Source: Metallyticus violacea (Eukaryota > Arthropoda > Insecta > Mantodea > Metallyticidae). Taken from it: DNA of 64,000 nucleotides. Below the pieces are notes generated by a model. The model worked only from the letters and a program-made list of their open reading frames with translations, was not told the origin of the DNA and did not search any database. The number at the start of each line of letters is the position of its first letter. Positions within the stretch are counted from its first letter, which is position 1. The DNA is taken from positions 75,129,001 through 75,193,000 of the forward strand of contig CM060831.1 in assembly GCA_030762175.1 (NCBI GenBank), written 5' to 3'. The position numbers and the translations under genes are program-made. This document shows positions 45,591 through 56,390 of the stretch, one piece after another.

Positions 45591-45964
45591 GTGCAACAAC
45601 AGCTCAATTTATTAAACAAAAGTAAGAGTAAAAGTGCTGTTAGTTACTGAAGCTATAAACATTTCAAAGAAACGCGTAGGTTTTATTTTACATGAAGGAT
45701 TGCACATGAAAAACCCTTGCGTAGAATGAATTAGGGAGCTTGATAAAAGCAGAGTAAAAATACATTTGTGTGAAAATATCTCGACCGCTTTTGGAGCGTT
45801 TTAACAGCAACAGAACTGATTTTCTGCATCAATTAATAGCTTTGAATGAAACTTGAATCCACCATCACACGCGAGAATTGAAACAGTGACCACAAGGCGG
45901 TTGTTTAGGGCCAAAGAGGACAAAATGGGTTACACCTATAGGAGTGTTATGATTAGAGAGTACC
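45591..45964 (+). pseudogene. Mariner transposase fragment
   Basis: NISKKRVGFILHEGLHMKNP at about 45655-45715 is the second HTH and linker of a mariner transposase. After a frame change, LLERFNSNRTDFLHQLIALN at about 45785-45850 leads into the first catalytic block. There the usual DETWIHH reads NET, a stop, then IHHHTRELKQ, so the catalytic Asp is Asn and the Trp codon is TGA. GPKRTKWVTP follows near 45915. The DDE C-terminal half is not found. This is an old truncated relic. Confidence 0.7.
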
Positions 45965-47033
45965 ATTCCAATCTTTTAAATCAACTAGATGAAAAAATGC
46001 TCGGTTTAAAGAATTAAAAACTAATTATCATTTAATAAAATGCATGGTTATAAAAGTGCTTTGGCGATGGGGAGACTGAACTTTGAGATATAAGAATTGT
46101 TGCAGCATGATCCTCCCGAATTTGTTCCCCTTTTACTTCCATCTATTCCCAAATCTCAAACTATTCCCTGCTGGTCAGCCTTTTTCATCATATAAAGAGA
46201 CAATTACAGAACACTTCAGGGACAGAATAATGAAATTAGAGCATCGCTGCAAAGGCAGATTATGTTAAAAAGAAAATAATTTTCATTTTATAATGGCGTT
46301 CCTTCAAGTGAAATAAACGACTTTTCTGACTGCTTTGATATCATTCAAAGTTTACTTTTTCACCTTGACTCCTTTCCAAAATATTGTGTTCGAGCAAAAA
46401 ATGAAAGTGTTTGTCTATCTGCAGGTATCAGAACGAGTGTAATACATCTTAATTACGCTTGTTAAATTGTATAAGGCAAAACATCGAGGCATGGCCTTGA
46501 GGAAAAATAAAAGGATTTCCCCAGCCTCTACTTCTTTTAGCAGTGCAATTCCAACATATATCAATCGTAGTAAACAATAATTTTCATAATAATTACCTTA
46601 TAGATGGTACTGTTTTAATGTGTGGTTCAAAGAAGGGAATATATATGTACACACACACATAAAGTGAAACCTAGATTAAATAAAAATATTGGGTCATATT
46701 TGCTTTTTGGGTCCTTTTTATGTTGAAAAACTAACAGTTTTATGTTCATGTTAATTTTGTAAAATACTATTAGGAAGGATCCTTAAAAATACAATCACCT
46801 CAGTTGTAACTCCTATTTTCTTTATATTTAATGATTTATTTTATGATGCACTTTGCTGAGGAAAAAAATACAGCTATATCTGTTTATTTCTACCTTTTTT
46901 CTTTACTTTCAGAACACTTTTGTCTTCGTTCAAGAAAATTGTTTTAGGATAAACACAGGCAGCTTCATATGCAGGTAAGGTGTGCACTTGCTGCTAGTTC
47001 CTAAGAAATGATTGAAATATAGAGCCTGGAATA
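45965..47033. other. AT-rich stretch, nothing recognised
   Basis: Only short frames and a small (AC)n run near 46648. No domain or RNA gene. Confidence 0.6.
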
Positions 47034-47055
47034 TTAGTAGTAGTAGTAGTAGTAA

Positions 47056-47087
<32 letters not shown>

Positions 47088-47168
47088 ATAGTAGTAGTAA
47101 TAGTAGTAGTAGAATTAGTAGTAGTAGAATTAGTAGTAGTAGTAGTAGTACTAATAGTAGTAGTAGTA

Positions 47169-47225
<57 letters not shown>

Positions 47226-47239
47226 ATAGTAGTAGTAAT
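47034..47239. repeat. (TAG)n / (AGT)n microsatellite
   Basis: About 206 bp of TAG units with scattered single-base variants (AAT, GAA, TAC). The plus frame 47012-47269 translates as Ser with some Asn and Arg purely because of the repeat. It is not a gene. Confidence 0.95.
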
Positions 47240-47529
47240 GTATTTATTTACAAAATATATTGGTTATAAATAAACTCATTTATGTCGCACAGGCTCTGGG
47301 ATGTTACGTATTTTTACAATACCTATGAAATATATGAACTTTCACAATCCAATCTCTTAAAAATCAAACACTATATATAATTAAATAATAAACAATAAAA
47401 GTATTTAATAGAAGGAAAGCTTAGATGTGCATAAATAAAATAAACAGAAAGTAAAACTGTATAATAGGAAATAAATTACATCCTACACTTATATGTACAA
47501 GTATTTCCAATATAATGCATCTATGTTCT
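47240..47529. other. AT-rich gap
   Basis: Nothing recognised. It may include the 3' untranslated part of the LINE that reads leftwards from 48500. Confidence 0.5.
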
Positions 47530-48500
47530 TCTACATCCACCCCTTTTCCGTTTTCTGCCTTCTCGATTTTGAGCTGTTACACTTTGTTTAAAATTTACCT
47601 ACTCCCTCCTCCTCCCTATCTGCCAGCAAAGTCCAGCACTGCCACTATCCTCAAATGGGCCCAGTAGATATCTCTTTCTCCATTCTTCCGTTCCCTTGCA
47701 GTACACCAGAATATAAGTTCCCTCGATTTTTCTCCGCTTATATAGGGCAGATTCTCCTATTTGCAGAGTTTGGCCTTTGGTCATACGTAACGATCCATCC
47801 CTACCCGATTTTCAGCTCCTATTGTATCTCTAGCGCCACTTTTTCTGCATACTCCGAAAGTTTCAGTTGCTCCAAGTATGTCTTAATTTTCCTCCAAGCC
47901 CCCGTTTTGTTTCCTCGCTCTGGGAACCAGATATTATTTATTCCTATATTTCCAGATCCCTTCTTATTTTGAAACCCAAGTCTTATCCCCTCCTTCTCAG
48001 CTGCTCAGCTGATCGCCTTAATTAGTGCGTGATCTCCTTGAGCAGTTCGTAGCTAGTATTTCACTGCTAGAATCTTGCATTCTACCTATAGTCTCGCTAT
48101 AGGCCCCAAATGACCTAACGAGTCCGCAGTTTGCTGCACCCCTCTCCATTGTTGTAAAAAAAAAAAAAAAAAAAAAAAACCGTCCCCACCCGATCCAATT
48201 TCTCCGTTCATTCCCAACGGCAAATTTCGACCCTATAAGTTATTGTAAATAGTACTACTGCCTCATATACCTTCGCTAACGGCCCTACCGGTATGTGTAG
48301 AATTCTACTTCGTGTACAGTTCTGCGGATTTCATATTCCCTTTAAGTTTCGCCCCATGAATGTGTTTCGCCCATCCATTCAGCGAGAAAGTAGTCCAAGA
48401 TGCCACGAAATTCTTCACGTTATCTAGTGTATGTCTTACATACGAGAATAGGTGCATACGTTTCCGGCCTCGCCGATAAGGATTATCGCCTCCACAAAAC
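47530..48500 (-). pseudogene. LINE 3' coding half (minus strand)
   Basis: Right to left, after the mariner insertion: LNGWAKHIHGAKLKGNMKSA near 48400-48335 (after the RT palm, equivalent to the YLG-TF-S region), then VGPLAKVYEAVVLFTITYRV and EICRWE near 48300-48215. A T run follows (plus-strand A run, 48156-48179). After it come AANCGLVRSF / GKILAVKYWLR-type segments (48140-48040), WKIKTYLEQL-type segments (47900-47870) and a C-terminal ILVYCKGTEEWRKRYLLGPF near 47720-47660. The last resembles the zinc-knuckle tail of arthropod LINEs in which a Cys/His motif precedes EWR. Several frames are needed. Paired with 49812-50940 it forms one element interrupted by a mariner. Confidence 0.7.
48156..48179. 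repeat. 24-base A run inside the LINE
   Basis: An uninterrupted run of 24 A on the plus strand, i.e. T on the LINE's coding strand. It sits between the EICRWE and AANC segments and replaces about ten codons expected there. It could be the poly-A tail of a small retroposon or a local expansion. Confidence 0.85.
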
Positions 48501-49811
48501 ACTTATCTGACATCATATCTTATCTGTTTAGTAAATAATAGCACCTGAAACTTCCGCTCCGCTGTGTTCAGCTGTTCAGATATAGTTGCACAAGGAAGGC
48601 TGTGTGCAGAAGATTGTGACATGCTCAAAATGGAATTTCGAGCTGTTATTAAGTTCTTCGCAAAAGAAGGACTTATTTCATGAAATTAAACAACGATTGA
48701 ACGGTGTATATGGGGAAGCATCTCCCTCTTATTCTACTGTAAAAGAATGGGCCAACCTTTCACCTTTCTCGAATGGGTCGAGAAAGCATTGAAGACGAAG
48801 AGCTTTCACTCCTGAAAACACTGCTCTTGTGATGGGAGAAATTATGGAAGACCGGCGGCTCAAAGTTACAGCAGCAAGATTGGGCCTTTCTAAAACAACA
48901 GTCTTTCAAATTATTCATGAACATTTAAATATGAATAAGGTTGGGTGCCTAGACTTTTTTCCTCAGTCCATAAGCAGCAACGAGTCATCTGTTGTCAGAC
49001 ATTTTTGGAGCTCTGCTGAGAAGAGAAGTACTGCAAACCATTTTACAGGAGATCAAACTGTCGTCCTCTACTATGTTCCCTTGTTCATAAGAGAATCAAT
49101 GGATGGCGTAAACCTAGCGAAGCTTAGGACCAAGGCAACTCAATCAACCAAGAAGATCATCGTAACAATCTTTTGGGACTGTGGAGGAATACTCTTCATT
49201 GACTTCAAGGAGAGGAATACCGCAGTAAATGGGGAGTACTATCCTGGGCTACTACACAGACTACGTGCTTCCATCAAAAAGAAAAGGCGGGGAAAGCTGA
49301 GTGGTGGTGTGCGTCTTCTTCACGATAACGCGCCTATGCACACAGCTCTTGTTCCAAAGAAAGCTGCCTTCAAGAAGCTGGACCATCCACCCTGTAGTCC
49401 AGATCTAGCTCCCAGTGACTACTTCCTCTTCTCAAAACTCAAAAAGGGCCTTCGAGGAAGGAAGCTCAAGTGTGACAAAGAAGTGATGGATGCTGTTTAT
49501 GCCCTTTTTGCAGAAGAGTTCTGACTTTTGGAGGGAGTTCTGACTTTTGATTCTACGTTCATTTAATTTATAAAAAGACAATAAATTAAAATCTCCTCAA
49601 AACACATAATAAAACATACGTAAAAAATAAATAATTAAAATACTTTAACAAAAAAAAAATCTATAAAAACCCTCAAATTTTGAAATGTTAATTCAAAGAT
49701 GTGAGAAGTGTATTGCTATAAAGGGTAACTATATTGAAAGGTGAAATATAGTTTTTGTCTTTATCATACCTAGAAAACGGTTAGGCCGGAAACTTATGGA
49801 CCAGCCTTCCT
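48501..49811 (+). mobile_element. Mariner-like element nested in a LINE
   Basis: A plus-strand mariner that separates the two halves of a minus-strand LINE. The right end is suggested by TTAGGCCGGAAACTTATGGA followed by CCAGCC (49781-49806), which looks like a mariner terminal repeat. I could not find a convincing inverse copy at the left, so the left boundary (48501) is approximate and is set by where LINE similarity ends. The transposase gene occupies 48630-49524. Confidence 0.65.
48630..49524 (+). pseudogene. Mariner transposase, broken N-terminus, intact DDD domain
   Basis: The start ATG at 48630 gives MEFRAVIKFFAKEGLIS and then stops. EIKQRLNGVYGEASPSYSTV continues in another frame (48688-48750), and RRRAFTPENTALV joins the third frame. 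From 48829 a 231-codon frame runs open to the stop after AEEF. It holds the second HTH (RLKVTAARLGLSKTTVFQII) and TGDQTVVLYYVP with the first catalytic Asp near 49050. IIVTIFWDCGGILFIDFKER, LHDNAPMHTA with the second Asp near 49322, and SPDLAPSDYFLFSKLKKG with the third Asp near 49418 follow. All three catalytic Asp are present, with about 34 residues between the second and third as in mariners. Three frame disruptions in the first ~70 codons mean no full protein. Confidence 0.88.
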
Positions 49812-50940
49812 ATGTCCATATCTCTGCTTTTCTATAAATATTTTCGTTCTTGAAAGCCATGTTATTTGTTATACTTGTGTTCATCATAAGTCACCAAGTA
49901 CCACAATAGGTCTGTAGTCTGTTTAGTCCACGCTGCATGTCGTCTATCATAACAGAAACAATTGTAATGTCGTTCACATAACAAGATGATACCTGTACAT
50001 CTTCCATCGTAGGTGGCGCCGTATTTTGTTGCAGCAAAATTGACGATTATATCGCCAATAAAAAGATTATAAAGTAGGGGCAAAGAATGCAACCCTGTCT
50101 TATGCCTTTACTATCAAATGCTCTATTTCTGTCGTACTTAAAGAATATTTCCGCCTTTCTATATGCCGCCATTACTGCTCGAATACATTTTTGTTGATAA
50201 CCCCTTCCACTGTAATTTGTGCCATAGTGCTTTCTGATGAGCGGATTTCAAATGCTTTTTGGAGATCGACATAAACACAGTGCAATTTTTATCTTTTTTT
50301 TTTTTTTTGCCATTTGTCTCATTCTTAATGTGTCCCCGAATTAATGCAATGTCGATAGTACTGTATTTCCCTGAATTCCGACTGGAATTTTGAAATTTTG
50401 TAAAATATTAATTCTCCAGATTTTTATTCTTTCATACAAAATTCCGCCATAAAAATTTCCCATAACCGGAAGCAGAGTGACCATGAAACTCTTGATTGCA
50501 TGAAGCCGCTTTAAACAATTCAAACAATAACCCACTTTACTCCGGAGCATTTCCTGGTTTAAGCACCTTATTGCCTTTGTTGTTTTCATTTCTAGCCCTC
50601 ACGCCTCCCATTGGTCCCTCAGCCATCCTATTCGAGCACTGCACTGATACATCCAGGTCTCTGCCGAAATTTCATTGCATGCTGAGCGCATTTCTCGAAT
50701 TTTTTGATCACCTGCCAGGTCTCTGTGGTATTCTCCTTCCCCACTGCCTACCAAAATTCTTGTTATTTTCTCCTGCCAGGTTACTTGCTTTTGCTGCGAA
50801 ATTTCTTTATATTCTATCCACTTCTGGGTAAAATCTCTGCGTTGTTCATCCCCTTCTACACTTCGAAACATTCTCCGTGCACTCTCCCTTGTTTCTTGGC
50901 ATTTCTGCATTCCTGCTCTCATACCACCCTGATTATTTTT
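49812..50940 (-). pseudogene. LINE 5' half with reverse-transcriptase domain (minus strand)
   Basis: Right to left: a charged linker region (RRDFTQKWIEYKEISQQKQV near 50830-50770), GGILYERIKIWRINILQNFK near 50450-50390, and FVDLQKAFEIRSSE-type residues near 50275-50235 (the AFD-like first catalytic region has lost its Asp). Next, GIRQGCIL and LPLLYNLFIGDI lie near 50110-50045, and VNDITIVSVMIDDMQRGLNR (the YADD-box position, only one Asp kept) near 49980-49915. RLQTYCGTW follows. The order is that of a non-LTR retrotransposon RT. No endonuclease domain is seen, so the element is 5' truncated near 50940. Frames change repeatedly. It continues at 47530-48500. Confidence 0.75.
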
Positions 50941-53900
50941 GTCCTTCCCTTAATTTCTACATTTCACTGTCACTTTTAATAATTTTGTCATCGGGAAAGT
51001 ATGTAGGAAGCTCATAAATAAGTTCACTTTCTGGTGTTTTGGAGCGCACAAGTTAGGGGAGCATGTAATGTTCTTTTTTTAATAAAAATATTGCTTCCAC
51101 TAGTCACTAAATATCATCATTAAACTAATTATAATGTTTATATTTATATACTTAGCCGAAAATCGTATTCAAATGTCACATGTGCTGCTTATTATTCTTT
51201 CTTTCCCAGGATAACTAGAATTTTGGGTTCTTCTCTATGATAAAAAGTACATTATTTTCAGTCTTACAACAAGAAATAAAAAAATGTCAGCAAAAATTGT
51301 TCTAAACGTTCAAAATAATTATATATCATTTTCCAGTCTGTAATGTTATAAATTTAACTTTTACTTTGGGAATAAATGGCAGAATTTCGTTTGTTATGCT
51401 CTGAGACAATTTAAATGGGAGTAGCGCAACGTTTTTGTATATAAAAATTACCAGGAATACTTCCAGAATTGCTCTAAGCAATTAAAACAACACTATTACT
51501 AATATAATTACTACAATAAATGTAATTAATTCATACGAGTCTTTACGTAAGACTACACGGCATCGCACTGCAAACAACTCCCAATGCATGTGACAGAATT
51601 ATTACAATGAATGAAAATTCTCGAAAGTAAAAAATAGCATTAATTTAGTACGGAGTGTTTTGGCGAATTGACTATTTAGAAAGCGATGGAACTATACGAA
51701 AGACAGAAGAGGTTGATTTAAGACAAATTTTCTATTTAAGAATCAGAATGACTTCAGCAGTTTTTTGAAACAAGGCTCAAGATATAAATATCGTAGACTA
51801 TGTAATGGAGTTTCAGATTATATACTATTTCCTGTCATGTTATATTGAGTCTCATTTTCATGATCGCGTCTATGAGCAAATGTAAATGTCTTTATAATGA
51901 AAATCACACGAGTTAAGTGACAAAATAAAAAATGATAACTATCTCTGATAGGAAAGTAAAGGTTCGGTATGAGTTTTAAATGGATTCTGTCGTATTTTGT
52001 AGAAATATGAAGAGCACAAGAATTTAATATTAGTAAAGTTTAATTGTTGAAACTCTCTTAACCAAGCGAAAACAGACTTTAACTTTTTATTAAATTTAAG
52101 TTCAGAATTAAATGTATACGTATTAGTATTAGGGTATTATAATTTATTTTTGAAATGAATTAACCGTATATTGAAAACAAATATTTCAAATAAAGTATTT
52201 CCATATTTAAATAATAATTAGCCTTACTTGAAAAGTAACTAAAAACGCTTACATAATTACCGCCAACATGTTTTTAATTACATGTTCGTTGCTCTTTTTA
52301 GTCATAAATTTACTTACAGTTTTGTGAAAGAGTCATATTTTACAGTAATGCTCATGTAAATATTTAAAAAAGGTTTGCAGCGGTTTTAAATAAAGAATGG
52401 TTTGCTAATTGGTTAAATATGTAGCGGAGGAAAAACTTTAAGAAAGAGTTTAATTTTATTGTTTTGGATTCTCAAGGGTAAATGTTATTTCTACCTCTCC
52501 GACGATGGTTTCCGCTGGCTTATTTTTTTGCCACGGCTGTTGAGACTCTGCTGCTGGATACTTTTATGGTTCTGAGACCATAGGGGAAGGAGTATATAGA
52601 GATTGATAAGATGTTTCGTTATAGGAAAAGAAACACAATTTATTGTCCATAAACTATTCCACAAAATCCAAATATGCGCCACTTTCGCACTAACTATGAC
52701 GATCATTCTGACGTTTCTTAACTTGATAAAGACTGGTCCTGAGACGCAACTGAATTCAACTAATAAAGCTCTTCCACTTAATAGTGTCCCACTGAACGGA
52801 ACTGAACTGATCGTGCCTATTTTCCACACTGATAATGTCCCGCACTGAATACTCTTCCAAAACTGACTACAGCTTTCGACTAACTGAACTGTACTGAGAA
52901 TGAATGTGGATCGATTGTCTATTCTTCCAAACAACTGAACTGATAGAATTTAGATCATTTGTCCCTGCGTCGCAAAACGATAAAACTAAATAAACATGGC
53001 AGTCTGCCGGTCTCACGAAGCTATCTTTATTCCTTCAAATATGTTTTTAGAAAGATATAGAATATCTTCTCTCATCCTCGCAGGTCTATTGGGTAATCTG
53101 TCTCCTCCATTTTTTTTCTCTGCTATATCATTGGTCTGATGGCTTACGTGACTTCTCATATGTAACCCACATACGTATTACATAGAACAGTTAGGATTTC
53201 CTTTCGAGGTTATTCCCTTGTCTTTTCACTCCCGAATCGTCATATTTTATTACGTCTTCCTTGCTTTATAATTCCCTAAAAGTATACAAATAAACATTTT
53301 ATTCAAGGATTCTCCTTTAGAATTTTCTCCAGAAAACATCGGTTTGCTTGGGTCGTATTTACAAATATTGTTACAATAGGCAACAGAAATTCCAGGTTCA
53401 TATTTTATGGCTGGGATAGCTCTCTGCACACTTGCGAGAAAATAACATTTTACCACAATAATTCAACACTTGTACAGGAATAAATGACATTACACTCAAG
53501 CTCAAAATAACGAAGTTACATAAAATTACATACTATAATCATTCTAATTAATTATGGGGATGTCAGCTTATAAATACTGTCAAAGACAAGACGGTTAAAG
53601 ACAAGTAATGCATAATTTATCAACAGGATTTCAATTATACGTGTTTTCTTTTCCAGTATTTTAAGTGTAAATGAAAATGTGTTTTTAAGTATTATAATGA
53701 AAGTAGAAACGTGTTTTTTCGCCCTATAAATGCACACAACCATTTTAAACCTTTGGAGCATAATAGATCAACATCTCACTACCTTTAAAGCCATATTTTG
53801 CATATTTTCCTACTCTTCTTATGAGAAACATGCGCAATGTTGAAGTAAATTGAGGTTAATTGTGCATTTGTCGCAACATAGGTATACATTAATTACAATT

Positions 53901-54800
53901 TGGTGCATAACATTATGGTATTGTCTCTAGTACATGACCCTTCAAGTAGCAGCTTGAACTATTGTTTAGCTCTATGTAGGAAAACTTAATTGACAGTACC
54001 AATAGGAAAGAGATTCCTTGAACCAAGATGATATTTTGCCATTCATTGCGCTCTCAGCTTAGCTTTAAATTAAGATGTCTAAAGTGTTCAGCGGGTGACA
54101 AGTCAGAAAGCTATGTTCGAAAATTAGGTGAGAAAAAAATTTAATGCAAATGAATTTATATTATTCTGTTCTAAGTTTGCACTTATAGTCGATAAGCGTT
54201 TCATTATGCAACATTGTAACACTCCTAAAAAATTAGAAGTGTTATAAAAAAAAATCCCCAGTGTTTTAACTGTATTCAAAGCATGCGCCTATTACTCTTT
54301 TCAGTTACTATACACAACGATAAAAGGAAAGGCATTTAACTCAGCCATTTAAGGCATGTTGTCATGAATTGATACTAACCAGTTGATAATTTAAGACTTG
54401 AGACCATATATTAATGTTTTTACTAAATCCACAGAATGGTGGAATTGAATCGTCCAGCAATTTAACTAATTTTACAATTTTCTTCTATGGGAGGGCAGTA
54501 CCTGTTTAGAACAGATCAATGCATGCTTTACTTTATAATATTTATTTCAATAATTAATATTCAATAAATGAGAAACGTTATGTAGGCACGTTTTGTTTAA
54601 TATGATACCCTTAAACTGAAGAAATCTAGTATATATGTAGACGTGCGTTGTTAAAAATAAAAATGCTTAATACTGTATATTTTAATGAATTAATTTATAT
54701 ATAGAAATGGTTATTTCACACTAGTTGTGATAGGACGTTAGTTGAAATTAGTTATCCTCAGATATTTTATTTTATGGCAAATGCCTATTTTGTTCCTTTA
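50941..54800. other. Long AT-rich stretch, one unplaced 147-codon frame
   Basis: The only frame of note is minus 52491-52934 (147 codons, including VFIKLRNVRMIVIVSAKVAH and a basic C-terminus). The same DNA contains many ACTGAACTGA-like repeats and less AT than its surroundings (52490-53030), so a repeat of unknown type is more likely than a gene. Elsewhere I see nothing but chance frames. Confidence 0.5.
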
Positions 54801-54801
54801 G

Positions 54802-55080
54802 GAGAAAGGTAAAAAATTATTAATATTTATGTTTTATGAACGTTTATATTCAGAGTGTTTTAAGGTGCCTTAAAATGCCCAAAAATGGTTGTTAATATGT
54901 CGCTTAAATTGCATAAATAAACCCAAGTTGTAGAGAAAATACGTATTTTATTGCTCTATTAGAAAGGGTGAAAATTATGTATATTTATGTTTCATGAATA
55001 TTTATATGCATAGAGCTTTTATGGTGCCCTAAAATGGTTGTTAGAGCCTAATTTGTTAATATTCTGCTTAAAATGCCTAA
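54802..55080. repeat. Imperfect tandem duplication, period about 159 bp
   Basis: The block starting GGAGAAAGGTAAAAAATTAT (54801) recurs from 54961 as AGAAAGGGTGAAAATTATGT. Both copies continue with TATTTATGTTT[T/C]ATGAA and AAAATGGTTGTTA. It sits directly upstream of the hAT relic, where it may be subterminal repeat sequence of that element. Confidence 0.7.
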
Positions 55081-55227
55081 ATCAAAGTAAAGTTTTGTTA
55101 TTTCACTATTTATTCACACATTCATCAATATTAAATGCCCTTTTTTTTTTTAAATGCAAAATTTTCTGGGATTTTATTTGTGTTGAGAAGTTTGAAATGT
55201 AGCATAGTACTCGTATAGCAGTTTAAT

Positions 55228-56390
55228 ATGGCAAAAGATAAAAGTGCAAAATCTTTGCTGATCCGGAAAATGATTAACAGATTTCCACATTTCACTTATG
55301 ATGGTAAAATAATATTCTGGCAAACAGATATGTAACAATAGTTTAAATATATTTTAATGAGTAGGCCTATATATTATTTATACATTTTTCTGATATGAAA
55401 TTCTTTTAAAGGCCACTACACCTCAAGCTTTTCAAGTTCGATAATTGAGGTATTTACGGTCATTGAGATTTTGTTGTTCGAACCAAGTAATCGCACTTTG
55501 TGACATAAATACAGCAATACCACATAAGTTTATTCCATTAACTCCTACCTGAGGCAGCACGTGCAAGGGGCAGGACATGACAAAATCTCAGCAGAAAAAT
55601 CAAAGCAAACAAACTCTACTAACAAAACCTACTTCATTGAAAATCCGGTTTTAAGAGATTTTTACAGAAAAAGTCTACAAAGAAAATATACCCTCTGAAT
55701 TTACCCTAAGAAAAAACATTTAGACAGAATATACAGTGAAACTTTAGCATCCATTCGGGAGATTATAGGCGATTCTTGTATACCGGTCTTCTCTATAGAC
55801 TAAATATCAGATTCTATGATTAGGTATATAGAAGTATGTTAGTGGGGAAACTTGACCCTGGTGAACCTTTGATTCACACCTTGTATGTGCTAAGAAACTT
55901 TTAAAAGTGAATGACAAAACCATTGCTTATTTTGTAAACAAAGGCCTACTGTCGTTATACCTGGCATAAAGATGATTCTGAAGTTTTGTTGTTTTGTACT
56001 GATGTTGCCCCATGCGTACATGGACTGCAGCTCTAGTTCCTCAAACCTTTTATCCTAACATCATTCGTGTAACCTGTTTAACTCACGCCCTTCACAGGCT
56101 TTCTGAACAATCATGCGGATTCCGTTTGTCAATTCATTTATTTCCAACATGAAAAAAATATTTATGTAAAACCCCATCTAAGATTTAAATGTTCAGAGAG
56201 AAATGCTCAGATATTCCACTCCCATCTTAGCCTGTTGTAACACTATGGGGGACATGAGAATCTGTCAGTGGTGTATTATTGTAAATACGTTAAAGAAATG
56301 GTCACAATTATTGAAGAATTACCTGAATCCGTTACTGCAGCGTGAGTAAAAGCAGTGAAAGCGTGTCTGAATGACCCGTGATTGAAAAAA
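55228..56390 (+). pseudogene. Near full-length hAT transposase relic, copy 2
   Basis: Starts at ATG 55228: MAKDKSAKSLLIRKMINRFP, then FTYDGKIIF, the N-terminus typical of a BED-finger hAT group. ENPVLRDFYRKSLQRKYT and YSETLASIREIIGDSC follow at about 55640-55780, then VFSID (first catalytic region) near 55785-55800. SEVLLFCTDVAPCVHGLQ at 55977-56030 corresponds to the LLFxSDAAPYM block, and IIRVTCLTHALHRLSEQSCG at 56060-56120 to the VTCLAHxxHRVAE block. PLPS and VVTLWGT lie near 56220-56250 (LTRWGT in the family). The C-terminal dimerisation domain is not readable. Several frames and stops. It complements the part missing from the relic at 32880-33470. Confidence 0.8.

Noticed and set aside
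47012..47269. 85-codon Ser/Asn-rich plus-strand frame
   Set aside because: It is the translation of a (TAG)n microsatellite, with no independent coding evidence.
50496..50979. 111- and 91-codon plus-strand frames
   Set aside because: They lie opposite the minus-strand LINE coding sequence and have no domain of their own.
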